Assembly (NCBI GenBank): GCA_036852015.1
Contig: JAANDG010000004.1
Coordinates: 62,001-126,000 of the forward strand
Direction of reading: 5' to 3'
Source of the DNA: Pelodera strongyloides
Taxonomy: Eukaryota; Nematoda; Chromadorea; Rhabditida; Rhabditidae
DNA length: 64,000 bases
A model generated the notes under the pieces. It was not told where the DNA came from. It made no database searches and saw nothing but the letters and a program-made list of their open reading frames with translations. Shown here one piece after another: positions 13,829 to 45,810 of the stretch. Both the position numbers and the translations under genes were made by a program. Numbering within the stretch: the first letter of the stretch is position 1; each line of letters opens with the position of its first letter.

Positions 13829-14673
13829 TTTGAATAAGTATAAAGTATTCACTTCAATAAAAAATAACGAAAAACGAAAACATAACGTATCAGAGTGACA
13901 GAGAGTGGGCTGAAATCGATAATTAACTACAATAGTGCTAACATAAATTTTAAAAAGTACAGTACACGAAAAGTGAAACATGGATGGCTCTTTTTGTTTT
14001 CCATAAGAAGTTAGTTTAGGAAAAAAGTTAAGTTATAGAATAGATGTTGCAAGGCAAATTGGAATTGGAAAAAAATGTCAATTCATGTCTTTTATACCCA
14101 GTTTTCGCGCCAATTTTGCCGCCAACTTTTAATCAGATATCCATTGGACACAAGGCAATTATAATTTTTGCGATCGCTGGTCAACAATTGTTAGCAGGTA
14201 ATTGCACTTGAACGAAAATGCGTTAAAAATTGATAAAAAATTAGGGTTCGAATTATTTTCATCCTTTGCTTCGATTTGAGTGATTTATGTTCATTTATTT
14301 TCTCCTGATTTTATATTCTTTGGGTTGAGCGGCTATTCATTGTTTTCATCGTATGCTTTCGTAATGCCATCTTATTTATTAACCTGAATACGTTGTGTAT
14401 ATAAAATTTCAAGTTTTGTTGCCTCCTTTTTGAACAGATTGAACCAAATTTGTCGATAATGTATGGGAATACTGTTACCATGAAAATAAAGTTTTTACCC
14501 ACGTACTCTACCGCTTTAAAGTTCCTTCTCTATCTGTTGACTATTATCTAACAGTTACCTTGTATAGCCATATCATTATATTACGTCTTCTTTCTCCCAG
14601 TTTCGTTTCATAATTAAACTATATTTTCTAGTAAAGGGCATAATTCGGACTACTTTTATAGGACTACAATACA
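13829..14673. other. Divergent intergenic region
   Basis: About 850 bases separate the starts of two divergent genes. The sequence is AT-rich and must hold promoters in both directions. I see no TATA box of convincing position and no repeats except CGCTTTAAAG near 14510, which resembles the end of the TTAA-type MITE. Confidence 0.5.
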
Positions 14674-17600
14674 ATGTTGGGATTTGTTGCGCATGTAAGT
14701 TGCTTATTTTCTAATCAAAGCAACAAAATATGTTTAGTTACTATCCTGCCGTTAGGAGACATATTTGTTGAAGAGTTGAAGCAGTGCTATGTTAGCTTCT
14801 GGTAAAGCCAAGGTATTAGTATCACCCTTACGGTCAACCGATTATCACTTTCCAAAACTTGTAATTAGACTTACACCATTCTTGTTGTGGAACACCGTTT
14901 TTTCTGAAATTGGATGCAATTTGTTTTCAGTTGCTCTCTGCTATCAAACAAAAGGAGAAGAACGTTGACGAAGGAGAAATTGATCCTGTGGAAGGTGTGT
15001 CGTATTCCGAATATAGAGAGCCTACCTAAGCCTAAGCCTAAGCCTAACGATAAGTCTAAAGCGGGCCTGAAACGAGTCCGCAGCGGCGTAGAAGTTTTAG
15101 AATACCGGTTCGTGCACTTGCGATGCACCCGCCGCTCCTTCCCTAACAAGTTCGCACTCGTCGCTCACTCCATGCTCACAAGCCGCTGACCCCTGGCGCA
15201 CCCTATACTAGTACGTCATCCAGATGCGGCGCACCATCTCTTTATTTTTATATTGTATGTGCCTATTTTTTAGAATCCTTAGTGAGCGGTTCAACCTACG
15301 GCACGCCGACTTCTCGTCCGCAAAGCAGAATCTCAGTTGCGGTATGTTTCTCTCTTGTTGTTGTTGATCGAAAAAAATATCCCTGAGTCGTTCCAGCTAG
15401 ACGAAATGGTTTGTAGAATGGCCCTAAATAAAAAAATGTTGTCACAGGTCGCCAAGTGTTCACCAAATGGTAGACCTCAAAACTACAGTAGCCGTCATTA
15501 AATGGGTTCCTCCGTTTCCAATTGAACATCGCAAAAATTTCAGAGTCTTCACAATGAAAGTGCTGATAATACTTGTCAGTTTGGAGTTGAGGCCCTCGCT
15601 TGGAATGAAGCCGACGAGAGTGTGGATATGGATTCCATAGCCACAGGTTGGTGGAACCGCTCCATAATTTATTAAAGGGGTATGACACGTGGTTTGTGAA
15701 GCAATTTACAGCTGGTAGTGCATTTAATAAATAAATAATTATTTTATGCACCAGTATTCAAGGGTTGTACATTCGGTGTTCAAAGATTGCTAATGCCACG
15801 TTTCAAAGAGGTCCTCCAGGCAGCGAGTTCGAGAGCAAAATGCTCGACATTATTATGGTACTGATAAACCTCCGAGCTCTAGACCGAAGACGTCGACCGA
15901 TTTTTCATGTGGAACTCGCCGTCCACCATACAATTTCTTCGCTTTGCAAACCAGTATTGCACAAATGTTCAATAAAGAAGCACTCCCTTGTAGCGTAAAT
16001 GATTTATGATTGGTATTTAGGAGTGGGAAGCGATTCGTTTTTATCGGAGTTGGGTCTTATTGATATTGAGGTGGAGGAGAACATAGTTGACCTTGAACAT
16101 GAGGACAACGTCGAGGATAAGATCAAGAGACACCTTCTCGTAGGTCTACATAAAGCTTAATTTTGATTACAGTAAAAATGACAGTAGACGCAGAAGGGAG
16201 GCGGCGCGCCCAAGGATGTGCGGCACGAGCGCCATAACAATGACGCGTCTGGGGCAACTGCTGCACCCTGAGACGCGTCAGCTGCCCCAGTTGGGAAGCC
16301 CTTTTTTGGCTAAGCAACTAGAACTATGAGAAGTTAATCAGTGAACATTTAGAAGAGTAAATATGTTGACGTTCTTATCGAAGCAACTGCGGCTTGTGAT
16401 GAACGGAGAATAGAAGAGACACTGGAAGATCTTCGAAGGGACGAGATTAGTGAGTTTCTTCTGCCTCTTGTAGGCGCGGTCTCTGCTGTGAGCTTACTGT
16501 CCTCACGAACTACCATCACCATTCGCTACAGTATATGCTGTCTTCACAACTGGCACACATACCATTTCCCTTAGGGCGCGTTCGGAATACGGAATTTCGA
16601 ACAAAAAACGTTTCAAAAGTAGTTCGGGATGGTCGATCGGAAATGTAAATCCTTTCCACGTAAGTCCATGGATATTTAGCCCTTGGGCAGAGAGCCATTT
16701 AGATTCCTCCACCGGCAAACATTTTTGTGCCCACGGGCTAAATATCCATGGGCTTACGGTGGAAAGGAATTAGATTTCCGATCACCATCCCGAACCTTTG
16801 GAAATGTTTTTGTTCGGAATTTCGTATTCCGAATGCTCCCTTAGGTGCTGGTGAACCGGAAATGGGCGCACAAAAATGGGTTCGACACAGCGTGGTTGTG
16901 GAATCTCGTAGGGTGCGCGGGTGCTGCGCGAACGGAGTGCAATACCAGTTGTGGCACATGTGGTGTGTATATACCCACGTCTGCCTATATTCTATGCGTT
17001 TCTGTACCTACGTGAGTCTTAATTTACTCCTTAGATGTTGACGAACGCGTTGTCTGGAGTTTCTACCATCGGTCTGCACAACAACGCGGATATCAGTCTC
17101 CAGAAGCGTGAGTTTATCTTTTTTAATGTATCACTCTTTCTTTATCTCTATTTATCGTCTGTACTCTGTGATCTAATGATCAAAATGTTTCACTAATTGC
17201 CTCATTCTTCAGGTTTGACAACGCCACGAATAACGCCATCGAGCACGTGAGTTAAAACTTTTGTAAACTAGGTGTCGACGTTTCTGCAGCAAATTCATCA
17301 CGATTACATTGCCGAAGATGTCAAGAATGCTTTCGGTATTTGTAGGCTTATGATGGTGTAGTGGGGTCTGGCTTCTAGCTGCCTGCCATTGATCTTTCAA
17401 GCGTCTTATTCAAAAGCTGCAGAGTTTGTGATTCTTCTTTCGAGTACTCAATAGAATTGAGGAGAACTCGTGATTAACTGTTGTGAGCGTGGTTTATAAA
17501 CGGGAAATTCAAATCCTTTCTAATCTTGTGTTTCAGGAGTTGGTCCCTCTGACACCACTAATACGGAAGATTATCGAAGCGTCGCCCACGCTGCGAGCTA

Positions 17601-18639
17601 TTCACGAATTTAAGGTATTGCTGTGTTTTTTTTTTACATATTCTGCTGATTATTACGTGACAGTGACAAAGCACTATTTCTAATAGTTAGAAGAAGCTTA
17701 TTAAAAAGAAACTTTTAGTTTCCAATAATCTATCGTAGTTGGAAATGTGAAGAAACTTTCCAGGATTTCATGAACATACTGTAGTCGAAAAGGTGAAACC
17801 TTTACCGCATGCAGACAAGCATGCCAAGAATATTCTGCAAAGAGGCTGAGAATAAGCGTGGCTCCAGCCAAATAGTCGTAGACTCTTATTCGCAGCCTCT
17901 TTAGGCACTAAATTGTCTTATGGCGAAATGTCGTGGCTCACACAGCAGTCCAGACCAGGCTCTTCATAGAGTATTTAACTGCTGTTTCGCGAGGCCGAAA
18001 CAGGGCGAATCTGGCCCAAAAATCATTCAGCGCGGCTTTCACTTTCCATACATAAGATATTCGCATGCAAGTAGCTAATACGTGTACCAATTCAAATGTG
18101 TCCCTGATCTTCAATTTTTTGTAGCGAGTTTCTCAATGAGTTTCTATATGGAAGGAAAGTGAAAGCCGCCGAATGATTTTTTGAGGTGTTTCGGCCTCGC
18201 GAAACAGCAGTTAAATACTCTATCAGACAGTTGTTCTAAGGTTCGAGTTGTTGTAACATTATAATTATTCGTTTATTTAGCTGTCCACCCCTTCCTACTA
18301 TCCTTCGCCTAGTCAGATCGGGACAAAATTTCTTACCCCACCTGAGGTAAAATATTTTTCGCTCGATTTTTTTATTACAGTGACTTCTTTTGCTTTATTT
18401 TCGCACTTCGAGAGTGTGCACCTTTACCCAAGCTTTGAACCTCTGTACTCAACTTTCGTTGAATAAATGCACATGTATTTTGGCGTAAAAGGTTTATTTA
18501 TTTATTGAAAATAAAGTTGCAGATGCGAGCTGAACTGCAGAGATTGGAGCTGGCAACTTCCGGACTCCGAAAGCAATTTCCTCGTCTGAGTTGGGGCGAT
18601 GACTTATCTGAATCTGAACTTGATGACCTCGATATATAA
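14674..18639 (+). CDS. Unrecognised 246-residue protein, 11 exons
   Basis: Exons: 14674-14694, 14931-14994, 16021-16139, 16353-16449, 17035-17107, 17213-17246, 17290-17335, 17402-17427, 17537-17614, 18281-18346, 18523-18639. All phases close from ATG to TAA, giving 246 codons. The 26-base exon 8 is required: without it exon 9 would be read in a frame with a stop. I do not recognise the family. Residues 30-70 are acidic and probably helical, residues 70-125 are charged, and the C-terminus has a short leucine-rich helix then a strongly acidic tail ending SELDDLDI. There is no signal peptide or membrane segment. A TTTTATAG 14 bases before the ATG may accept a spliced leader. Introns 4 and 9 host foldback elements, and intron 2 holds nematode telomere repeats. 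Confidence 0.68.
15025..15047. repeat. Interstitial telomere repeat (TTAGGC)n
   Basis: Three full and one partial copy of CCTAAG lie in intron 2 of the preceding gene. The reverse complement is the TTAGGC unit known for nematode telomeres. Short interstitial tracts of this kind are common in C. elegans and support the nematode assignment. Confidence 0.85.
16574..16840. mobile_element. 267-bp foldback MITE with TTA duplication
   Basis: Two arms of about 110 bases are inverted copies of each other: the left starts GGGCGCGTTCGGAATACGG and the right ends with its complement. TTA is present directly outside both ends (16571-16573 and 16841-16843). A TTA or TWA target duplication with G-rich ends suggests a PIF/Harbinger-type MITE. 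It sits in intron 4 of the unrecognised gene and would form a very long hairpin in the pre-mRNA. Confidence 0.8.
17969..18220. mobile_element. 252-bp foldback MITE with TA duplication
   Basis: The terminal inverted repeat begins GAGTATTTAACTGCTGTTTC and runs for over 40 bases, with the right end its exact complement. TA flanks both sides (17967-17968 and 18221-18222), as for Tc1/mariner-derived MITEs. It lies in intron 9 of the unrecognised gene. Confidence 0.78.
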
Positions 18640-20303
18640 TACTAGGTATTGAACATATCTCCTTCCCTTTTTTGAATTTTGGTTGTGAATGAAAAATTGG
18701 GGGTTTTGGTCGAGCGGGGGTTGAACTCGCATCTTCGTATATTCGGGCCAATTTGCAGCAAAATTCATAAAATTTAGACTAGAGCGGAATTTAGTTCTAT
18801 GTTATGAAATGCTATACTTATGTAATGAAATGCTAGCTTATTGTTAGCGTTTTAATGTACAATTTTAAAATTGCTGCTTTTTCTACTTAATCCCGAATCC
18901 CGATAATATTATAGTCTATATCATTGTAATAGGATGTTTTATATGCGATTAACTTATCTGTGTATGATTCTTTACTTGTGTTTTGCTTTGACCACAATCA
19001 AATAACTTATTTCTTATTTTTTCCGTCGGTCTCGATTTGTGTGTTAAATTTTTAGACTCGTTACAATGCACTGTGAAATTACTTTATTATGTCAAGCATG
19101 TGAATAGTAAATATGTTATATAAATATTATGTTCCCTCTTTGTACTGTAGACTGCAGAATCACATTGACCACGTCAAGCATCGTACAGTACTTGAAACCA
19201 CAATTGTTTTTTTTCTGGACAATGTCAGGTGAGTGATCTGGCATTATACCTTTAAACACCTATGGCGTCGGACATACGCGATACACCGCCGCGCCATGGC
19301 TAACTCTGTTTTTTTTTCGCGCGGCGGCTACGGCGATTATTTACATGTTGCAGAATTCACCGCGTTTTTGTGGCCCATCATAGTCCAATGCCTTGGCCAG
19401 TTTTTTGCCATATTCGCGCCATCTTTTCGCGGCGGAGCTCCCGAGTTTATCAGTGCAGCGTGGAGTCGCTCCACAGCTTTCGGCTCTCCGTCTCTCTTTC
19501 CGACTGAAACGTTTTCTTTTATCATTTTTTTCTGGTTGCGCCTGCTTGCGAGAAAGAAACTATCATTCCTTTCCCTCTTTCTCTCTATAACTCAGGGGCG
19601 GTCTTGCCCTGATCTTGCCTGCCGCCCCCCACGTGGAGAACCGAGAACGGGCTGCCCCTGGTCACCAAGAGTGTTTCTCGTGGTTGTTTCAGCAGACTAT
19701 CAGTTTTTAGTTCCTGTCCTCCCTCTCGCCATTTTAAAGAATATATAACAAAAAGTTACAATCTTTTTTTGATAACAATAAGAATATAATGGTTCTACTT
19801 TGTTAGTATACCTATCCATCGACAATAAAAGTGTATGAATTCTGTTTACAGTATGCCTAGTTCTGCCAACTGAAATTCTAAAACACGGCTCAATTTTGAA
19901 AAAGATTTTCCCGCCTTTACAGTAACGGGCGGAACAAAATTTGCAAATTTGAAAAATGCGAAAGTTTTCAGTTGTGCACGCACTTTTGACTTTTGAACGT
20001 TTGATTGTTTCAGTTGGTAGTTGTTTGTTTGTTGTTTGAACTGCTTTCTGTTTCTTGTTCAACTGCTTTCTGTGCCGTGTCTTCGTTGTCCACTCAGTAC
20101 GACAACACTGCGGCCGTGCAATTTTGCAATGCCTCTATTTTTTTTTAGTTTATACCAACGCACCTGTTTCGTCGGCTGTTGTGCCGTGTAGTTTCTCACC
20201 AAATTCCTTACTCTAACATCATATGATGGCTGTCGCTTTGTTGTTGCCTTTCTTCTGCAATGAGAAATATATTGCAATAAGGTATTTATAAATTTTATTT
20301 CAG
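18640..20303. other. Intergenic region upstream of gdh-1
   Basis: About 1.66 kb with no supported exon. A GC-richer segment around 19300-19700 has a long open frame on the plus strand, but there is no splice context or recognisable domain, and it is probably promoter-proximal non-coding DNA. The stretch should contain the 3' UTR of the upstream gene and the gdh-1 promoter. Confidence 0.5.
20292..20303 (+). promoter_or_regulatory. Spliced-leader acceptor of gdh-1
   Basis: TTTTATTTCAG ends at 20303, and the ATG follows after only three bases (GTA). No upstream exon is visible. A canonical nematode 3' splice site this close to the start codon is the usual mark of leader trans-splicing and also fixes the choice of start. 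Confidence 0.75.
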
Positions 20304-20306
20304 GTA

Positions 20307-25080
<4,774 letters not shown>

Positions 25081-25160
25081 TTCGACAATTCGAACGCACA
25101 ACACAGGAACGGTTTCTTCTCACTCGTGATTTACAAAATTTTAATAATTAGAAAAAAAAC

Positions 25161-25166
25161 AATAAA
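25161..25166 (+). terminator. gdh-1 polyadenylation signal
   Basis: AATAAA lies 81 bases after the gdh-1 stop codon, in an A-rich stretch. Confidence 0.7.
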
Positions 25167-25177
25167 AATTTACAAAA

Positions 25178-25183
25178 TTTATT
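25178..25183 (-). terminator. tgt-1 polyadenylation signal
   Basis: TTTATT on the plus strand gives AATAAA on the minus strand, 60 bases after the tgt-1 stop codon. It is only 11 bases away from the gdh-1 signal, so the two convergent 3' UTRs probably overlap. Confidence 0.65.
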
Positions 25184-25242
25184 AACTGTAACAGACAACG
25201 AGCAACAAAGACATAACAAGGTTAATAAATAACTAATTGAGA

Positions 25243-34964
<9,722 letters not shown>

Positions 34965-35060
34965 CTGCGGTCCTCAAATTGAATAATTAGCATGTGACTG
35001 AATCTCGATCTCGTACAAAATCGATGTAACCCTTCTAACATCGCAGAATCAGAACACTAC

Positions 35061-35225
35061 CTACTAATAGCTGCCGCTAGAAAATCTACATTACACAGAA
35101 CAACTTACGTAGGTCAACTCGATTTCGATATGGCAAAACACATAATTCAACACACAGCAACGGAAACAGGTACCACACATTCGATCAAACATCCATATTC
35201 AACCAAACAAAACGGACAAAAAGTA
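35061..35225. repeat. Left copy of the 165-bp direct repeat
   Basis: It starts CTACTAATAGCTGCCGCTAG and ends GACAAAAAGTA. It is identical at every position to 37547-37711. It contains the upstream part of the open reverse transcriptase frame. Confidence 0.95.
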
Positions 35226-36832
35226 GCGAAATATTTACTAATGACTATCCTAACGCTGCAGAACTCTTATCAAAAGGTACTAAATTCCGATGTCCGTTCA
35301 ATCCTTCAATTTTCAATGAAATATTAAAGTCTAGTATTCAAGAATTGTCTAAAAAACTAACATCTCATTTCATTAAAAAACATATTCCGCTTCCCAACCT
35401 TAATTCATTACTTCAAGAACTTACCACTTTCGAATATTGTCAACCTCCTCCGAAATTCAAACAACATTTTAAAGAAATTCGTGGCATTCAAAACATGTTC
35501 GTAATTACTTGTGTTGACAAGGCTTCAACTAACTTCTGTTTTTCGTGCCCCATCCTATATCAAACTTTCCTCCATAATGAGCTAGGACTAGATAACAACA
35601 CCAACCAAGGTCACATTTCTGGCAATGAAACTTACGTACCATACCTATTAGAATCTAAAGATAATATAATTCAAAGACATTCGAACTATGCTAGTCTTCT
35701 AAAAATTCAAAATTCTCCCGATTCGAATGCACTACCGCATATTTATGCAATCCCTAAATTACACAAACCATCAGTTAAAATGAGATTTATCACGGCGGCA
35801 AAAAGAAGCTCGCTTAAAGACACCTCAATTTTGCTTCAAAAAATACTTAAACATTTTCGCAAGCACCTGTCTAATTACTGTAAAGCATCTAATAATTATA
35901 ATATCCACAAAACTTACTTTATTTCTGTAGATAACTCGATTTGTATCTCCGAAAATCCCCGTATACACAAATTCAACAAAGTAGGAGTGATGGACTTTAG
36001 CAGTTTATTTACCAACCTTCCGCATGACTGCATTATAAAACATATATTCCAACTCATAGACTTATGTTTCAAAAACTCCGGAAAATCTTTCATTAGTGTG
36101 GGTTATAAAAATAGTTTCTATACAGATATTTACTCTAATAATTGTTACACAGCTTTGGAAGTTAAACACCTGGTTAAGTATATAGTTAACAATAGTTTTC
36201 TTGTCTTTAATAATACCATTTTCCACCAAACTAAAGGTGTCCCTCAAGGAGGCAATGCTTCACCCCTACTTGCCGATTTAACTCTTTCTATGATTGAATT
36301 AGACTTTCTCAAAAACGCTGCTAATTCCACCATACTTTATAATACTCTTGTATTCCGTTACATGGATGACATAGCCATATTCTATAATGACTTTTATCAC
36401 TTTGATACGCTTGTCAGAATGTATCCAGACTCTCTAACATTAGAACCCGCGAATATTCATTACAACACTGCATCCTTTCTTGATCTACAAATCACTCGCC
36501 TTTCTAGCTCATGGTCGGTTAATATGTACAATAAGACTGACGATTATTCGTTTAATGTTATTAGATTTCCTATGTACGACTCTTACATAAATAATAACAT
36601 TAAACTTAATTGCATATTAGGTGAAATTATTCGTATAAACCGTTGCACTTCATCAATACTATTCTTCAAAGAAAAAATAAACCAATTAATTCACAAACTT
36701 CGGTCAAATCAATACCCTTTACCTCTCATAGCTAGCACTTTTAAGAAAGCTATGTATAGATATCCTTTTATATGCCTCAAATATGACAGTAACAATAAAA
36801 CCATGATTGCTTGGTTTAATTCAATAACTTAG
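35081..36832 (+). CDS. Penelope-like reverse transcriptase, probably 5' incomplete
   Basis: The frame is open for 583 codons from just after a TAG at 35078 to the TAG at 36830. No ATG occurs in the first 100 codons or so, so the N-terminus is truncated or uses another start. Motifs in order: IYAIPKLHKP then MRFIT (fingers), MDFSSLFTNLPHD with the motif A Asp at 35993-35995, KGVPQGGNASPLLADL (motif B), RYMDDIAIF with the motif C aspartates at 36365-36370, and SFLDLQI followed by a YNKTDDYSFNVIRFP block. The KLHK motif and the last block place it among Penelope-like enzymes, perhaps near the Naiad/Chlamys group in which the endonuclease, when present, is N-terminal. The catalytic residues are intact. 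No GIY-YIG or zinc finger is seen. Confidence 0.85.
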   Translation, partial: KIYITQNNLRRSTRFRYGKTHNSTHSNGNRYHTFDQTSIFNQTKRTKSSEIFTNDYPNAAELLSKGTKFRCPFNPSIFNEILKSSIQELSKKLTSHFIKKHIPLPNLNSLLQELTTFEYCQPPPKFKQHFKEIRGIQNMFVITCVDKASTNFCFSCPILYQTFLHNELGLDNNTNQGHISGNETYVPYLLESKDNIIQRHSNYASLLKIQNSPDSNALPHIYAIPKLHKPSVKMRFITAAKRSSLKDTSILLQKILKHFRKHLSNYCKASNNYNIHKTYFISVDNSICISENPRIHKFNKVGVMDFSSLFTNLPHDCIIKHIFQLIDLCFKNSGKSFISVGYKNSFYTDIYSNNCYTALEVKHLVKYIVNNSFLVFNNTIFHQTKGVPQGGNASPLLADLTLSMIELDFLKNAANSTILYNTLVFRYMDDIAIFYNDFYHFDTLVRMYPDSLTLEPANIHYNTASFLDLQITRLSSSWSVNMYNKTDDYSFNVIRFPMYDSYINNNIKLNCILGEIIRINRCTSSILFFKEKINQLIHKLRSNQYPLPLIASTFKKAMYRYPFICLKYDSNNKTMIAWFNSIT

Positions 36833-37338
36833 TTTCTATAACTTAACAAATCTATAGTAACAGTTTCTTAATAAGTTGAAAATTTACCATATGTATCTCC
36901 CATGGACTACAAACTACATACATATCACCAGTGCATTACGCCATCGCTATCACTAAGCGTCGCGTAGGTCATACACTAACTACACCGTTAAACACTGCTA
37001 AACCATAGCTACCATTCAACTACAAGGCTAATATCTATTATTCGTATAATTCATAACATACATTCTCTGCGTACCTACATATTCTAAGGTAAGTGTCTTA
37101 TACAGTTTTCCCAGTTTTTTCTTCCTTTCAGGTATTCCGATGTATCTACTCAAGGTTAGTTTCTTCATTACCTTTTCATTATTAAATTATAATAAAATAA
37201 TAATAATAATAATAATATTATATATCCTTATATTATTCATACTTGCTCACTTCTTTACTGTTGCTGAAATTCTACTCTGATCATATATGGTCAATCATAC
37301 AACACTTTCATCTTCCTTTTTAACATGTACTCAAGCCT

Positions 37339-37431
37339 GAGGTCATCGTACTGATGAGGCCCTGCCCAGGCAAAATCCTCGTATACGATTAAGGGTCGAA
37401 ACGGGGTGTCATGTAATATATACATGACCTC
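37339..37431 (+). ncRNA. Possible degenerate hammerhead ribozyme motif
   Basis: CTGATGA (37351-37357) is followed by GGCCC (37358-37362), which can pair with GGGTC (37393-37397), and then GAAA (37398-37401), the order expected of a hammerhead core. GTC follows at 37408-37410. GAGGTCAT (339-346) pairs with ATGACCTC (424-431), as an outer stem I would. The base pairs next to the cleavage site do not form, so activity is doubtful. Hammerhead motifs are a known feature of Penelope-like elements. Confidence 0.35.
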
Positions 37432-37546
37432 TTACTTATCTTTCTATATCTTTCAGATCACTCTTTCTTTCAATATCTTGCCCATACATTAGTTTCCTCT
37501 CTTATTATAATATCACACTTTTATTCATTTATTTCCATATATTCAA

Positions 37547-37711
37547 CTACTAATAGCTGCCGCTAGAAAATCTACATTACACAGAACAACTTACGTAGGT
37601 CAACTCGATTTCGATATGGCAAAACACATAATTCAACACACAGCAACGGAAACAGGTACCACACATTCGATCAAACATCCATATTCAACCAAACAAAACG
37701 GACAAAAAGTA
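37547..37711. repeat. Right copy of the 165-bp direct repeat
   Basis: Identical to 35061-35225. It is followed by AT-rich host-like sequence. Between the stop codon of the reverse transcriptase and this repeat lie about 710 bases, which hold the hammerhead-like motif and an AAT repeat. Confidence 0.95.
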
Positions 37712-38210
37712 CTAAAATTCATTTATTCTCCTCCATAAACACTCAATACTCATACAAAACTCGGATTTAAATAAAAAATACACACTACTACGCTACAAAT
37801 CTCGGATTAGGATTAGACAAAAGTAAATATTTTGCATCTTATATTTCAAATCCAATACTTATCGAAAAGCAATACGATGTACTATTCGCATAGTGAAACA
37901 CAAGAACTACTCAGTGTACAACAGTCGCGTTCAAAAAAAGTAAATCTACAAATTTATAAAAGCAAAATTAAAACGAGTGACTAGTGATTTACTTAATTTA
38001 CATAAGGAGCAAAATATTATATTATACGGTATAATGGCACACTAGCTCCAGCTTCAAAAAAATAGGTGTTTTGGAAAATACAACATATGTATATATAGTA
38101 AAAAATATGTAACGAAAAAAAATATTTTAAAGAGCATGTAAAATGTAAACTATAAGTTACAAGGCAATCTTAGGCTCTGGATTTGAATGTCATGTATAAA
38201 GAAGAGCTCA

Positions 38211-38294
38211 AAGCGGTATAACAGCTGGTTTTGAAACGTATGATGAACTAATAAAAGGAATATATATATATATATATATGGCCGTTATACCGCT
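38211..38294. mobile_element. Short TTAA-type MITE derivative
   Basis: AAGCGGTATAACAGC at the left is complementary to the right end GTTATACCGCTT, with TTAA just after. The interior is reduced to an AT dinucleotide tract. It looks like a deletion derivative of the neighbouring TTAA family. Confidence 0.5.
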
Positions 38295-38480
38295 TTAAGA
38301 TTAACATTAACCGGCACATTACACTACACTATAGCACTAATTTACCAGCAAGTTTATTTCAAATGGTAATTTCACAAATGGACTAACGAAAATTCAAATA
38401 TTAAAATGCAACGGCTTCCACAGTTCTAATTGGAATCAGCGACAAGAAAAAAACATACAAATCTACAACTGGATAATTAA

Positions 38481-38626
38481 AGCGGTCTAACAGCCGTTTT
38501 TTGAAACATACATTGAGGTTGAACGCTACATTCCGAATTTGCAAATGAGCATGATTTAAAAAAAATCGACCCATACAATCGAATGCAGTCCACCGTGCGC
38601 TTCAAAAAACCACCGTTTATATCGCT
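38481..38626. mobile_element. TTAA-flanked MITE
   Basis: TTAA at 38477-38480 and 38627-38630 bounds an element with AGCG...CGCT termini. It shares TTTTTTGAAACATA, TTTGCAAATGAGCATGA and AAAAATCGAC with the copies at 5035 and 44427. Confidence 0.7.
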
Positions 38627-38701
38627 TTAAAGTTCATTTCCAAGTACACAAAATAATATACGTATACTTACGAGTCCTGCCTTCAGTCTTCAGTCCTTAC
38701 T

Positions 38702-45261
<6,560 letters not shown>

Positions 45262-45269
45262 CTGCATTA
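45262..45269 (-). promoter_or_regulatory. Spliced-leader acceptor of the dehydrogenase gene
   Basis: The minus strand reads TTAATGCAG directly followed by ATG at 45261. A 3' splice site with zero 5' UTR and no upstream exon is most simply a trans-splice site and supports this start. Confidence 0.6.
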
Positions 45270-45810
45270 ACAAATATATTTTATGATAGAAGTTCACTTC
45301 GTAAAATACAGTGACGTGACAATAGGAATATATTATATGACTGATATATTCAGAAAAAAAGATTTTTGAATGAGGAAAACGAAACAACTTATATATTAAA
45401 TTATTCAGCTTAATACATATTGTTGAGGAAAATAAAAATAAAGTCCCACGTGCCAGCCCACATCACGGGATTCAATGGTGAAAGGCGGGGCATGGCCCTA
45501 AGCGGACACGTGAACATCACATGGAAACCAACATAAACAAGGAAGCATCGAGCAAGCACTGCAAACTGCAAGCAGACAAAGGGATGAGACGATGAAGGTA
45601 TTTCATAATTTCATAACAAAAAAAGACTAGTAATAAAAGAGAGCTAAAAGCCGAGATCTTCCCTTCTTCTATGTCATAGAGAAATTTATTTAATCGAGCT
45701 TTACGAAGTAGCAAATAGAAACATTCACCCTTAGTTATTCACATGTACCTCCATTCCATTGTCGTACATAGTTTTCTTCGCTTGTTATATGCGCTTTATT
45801 ACTCTTTATT

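Larger units (their letters stand above)
35061..37711 (+). mobile_element. Penelope-like retroelement with 165-bp flanking repeats
   Basis: The element is bounded by identical 165-bp direct repeats (35061-35225 and 37547-37711) and encodes one reverse transcriptase. Partial tandem repeats of this kind (pseudo-LTRs) are characteristic of Penelope-like elements. It lies between the tgt-1 start and the 3' end of the dehydrogenase gene, in the orientation opposite to both. Identity of the repeats means a recent insertion. No target duplication could be seen. A GIY-YIG endonuclease domain is absent after the polymerase, and the region before it is short. Confidence 0.75.

Noticed and set aside
15296..15751. 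Open frame of 151 codons on the minus strand
   Set aside because: It lies wholly within intron 2 of the plus-strand gene, has no splice sites or recognisable motif, and its composition looks random.
18700..18735. tRNA-like sequence GAGCGGGGGTTGAACTCGC
   Set aside because: It resembles part of a tRNA T arm, but no matching A box, anticodon arm or acceptor stem was found around it.
19233..19748. Open frame of 171 codons upstream of gdh-1
   Set aside because: GC-rich low-complexity stretches, no domain, no splice context; probably promoter-proximal non-coding sequence.
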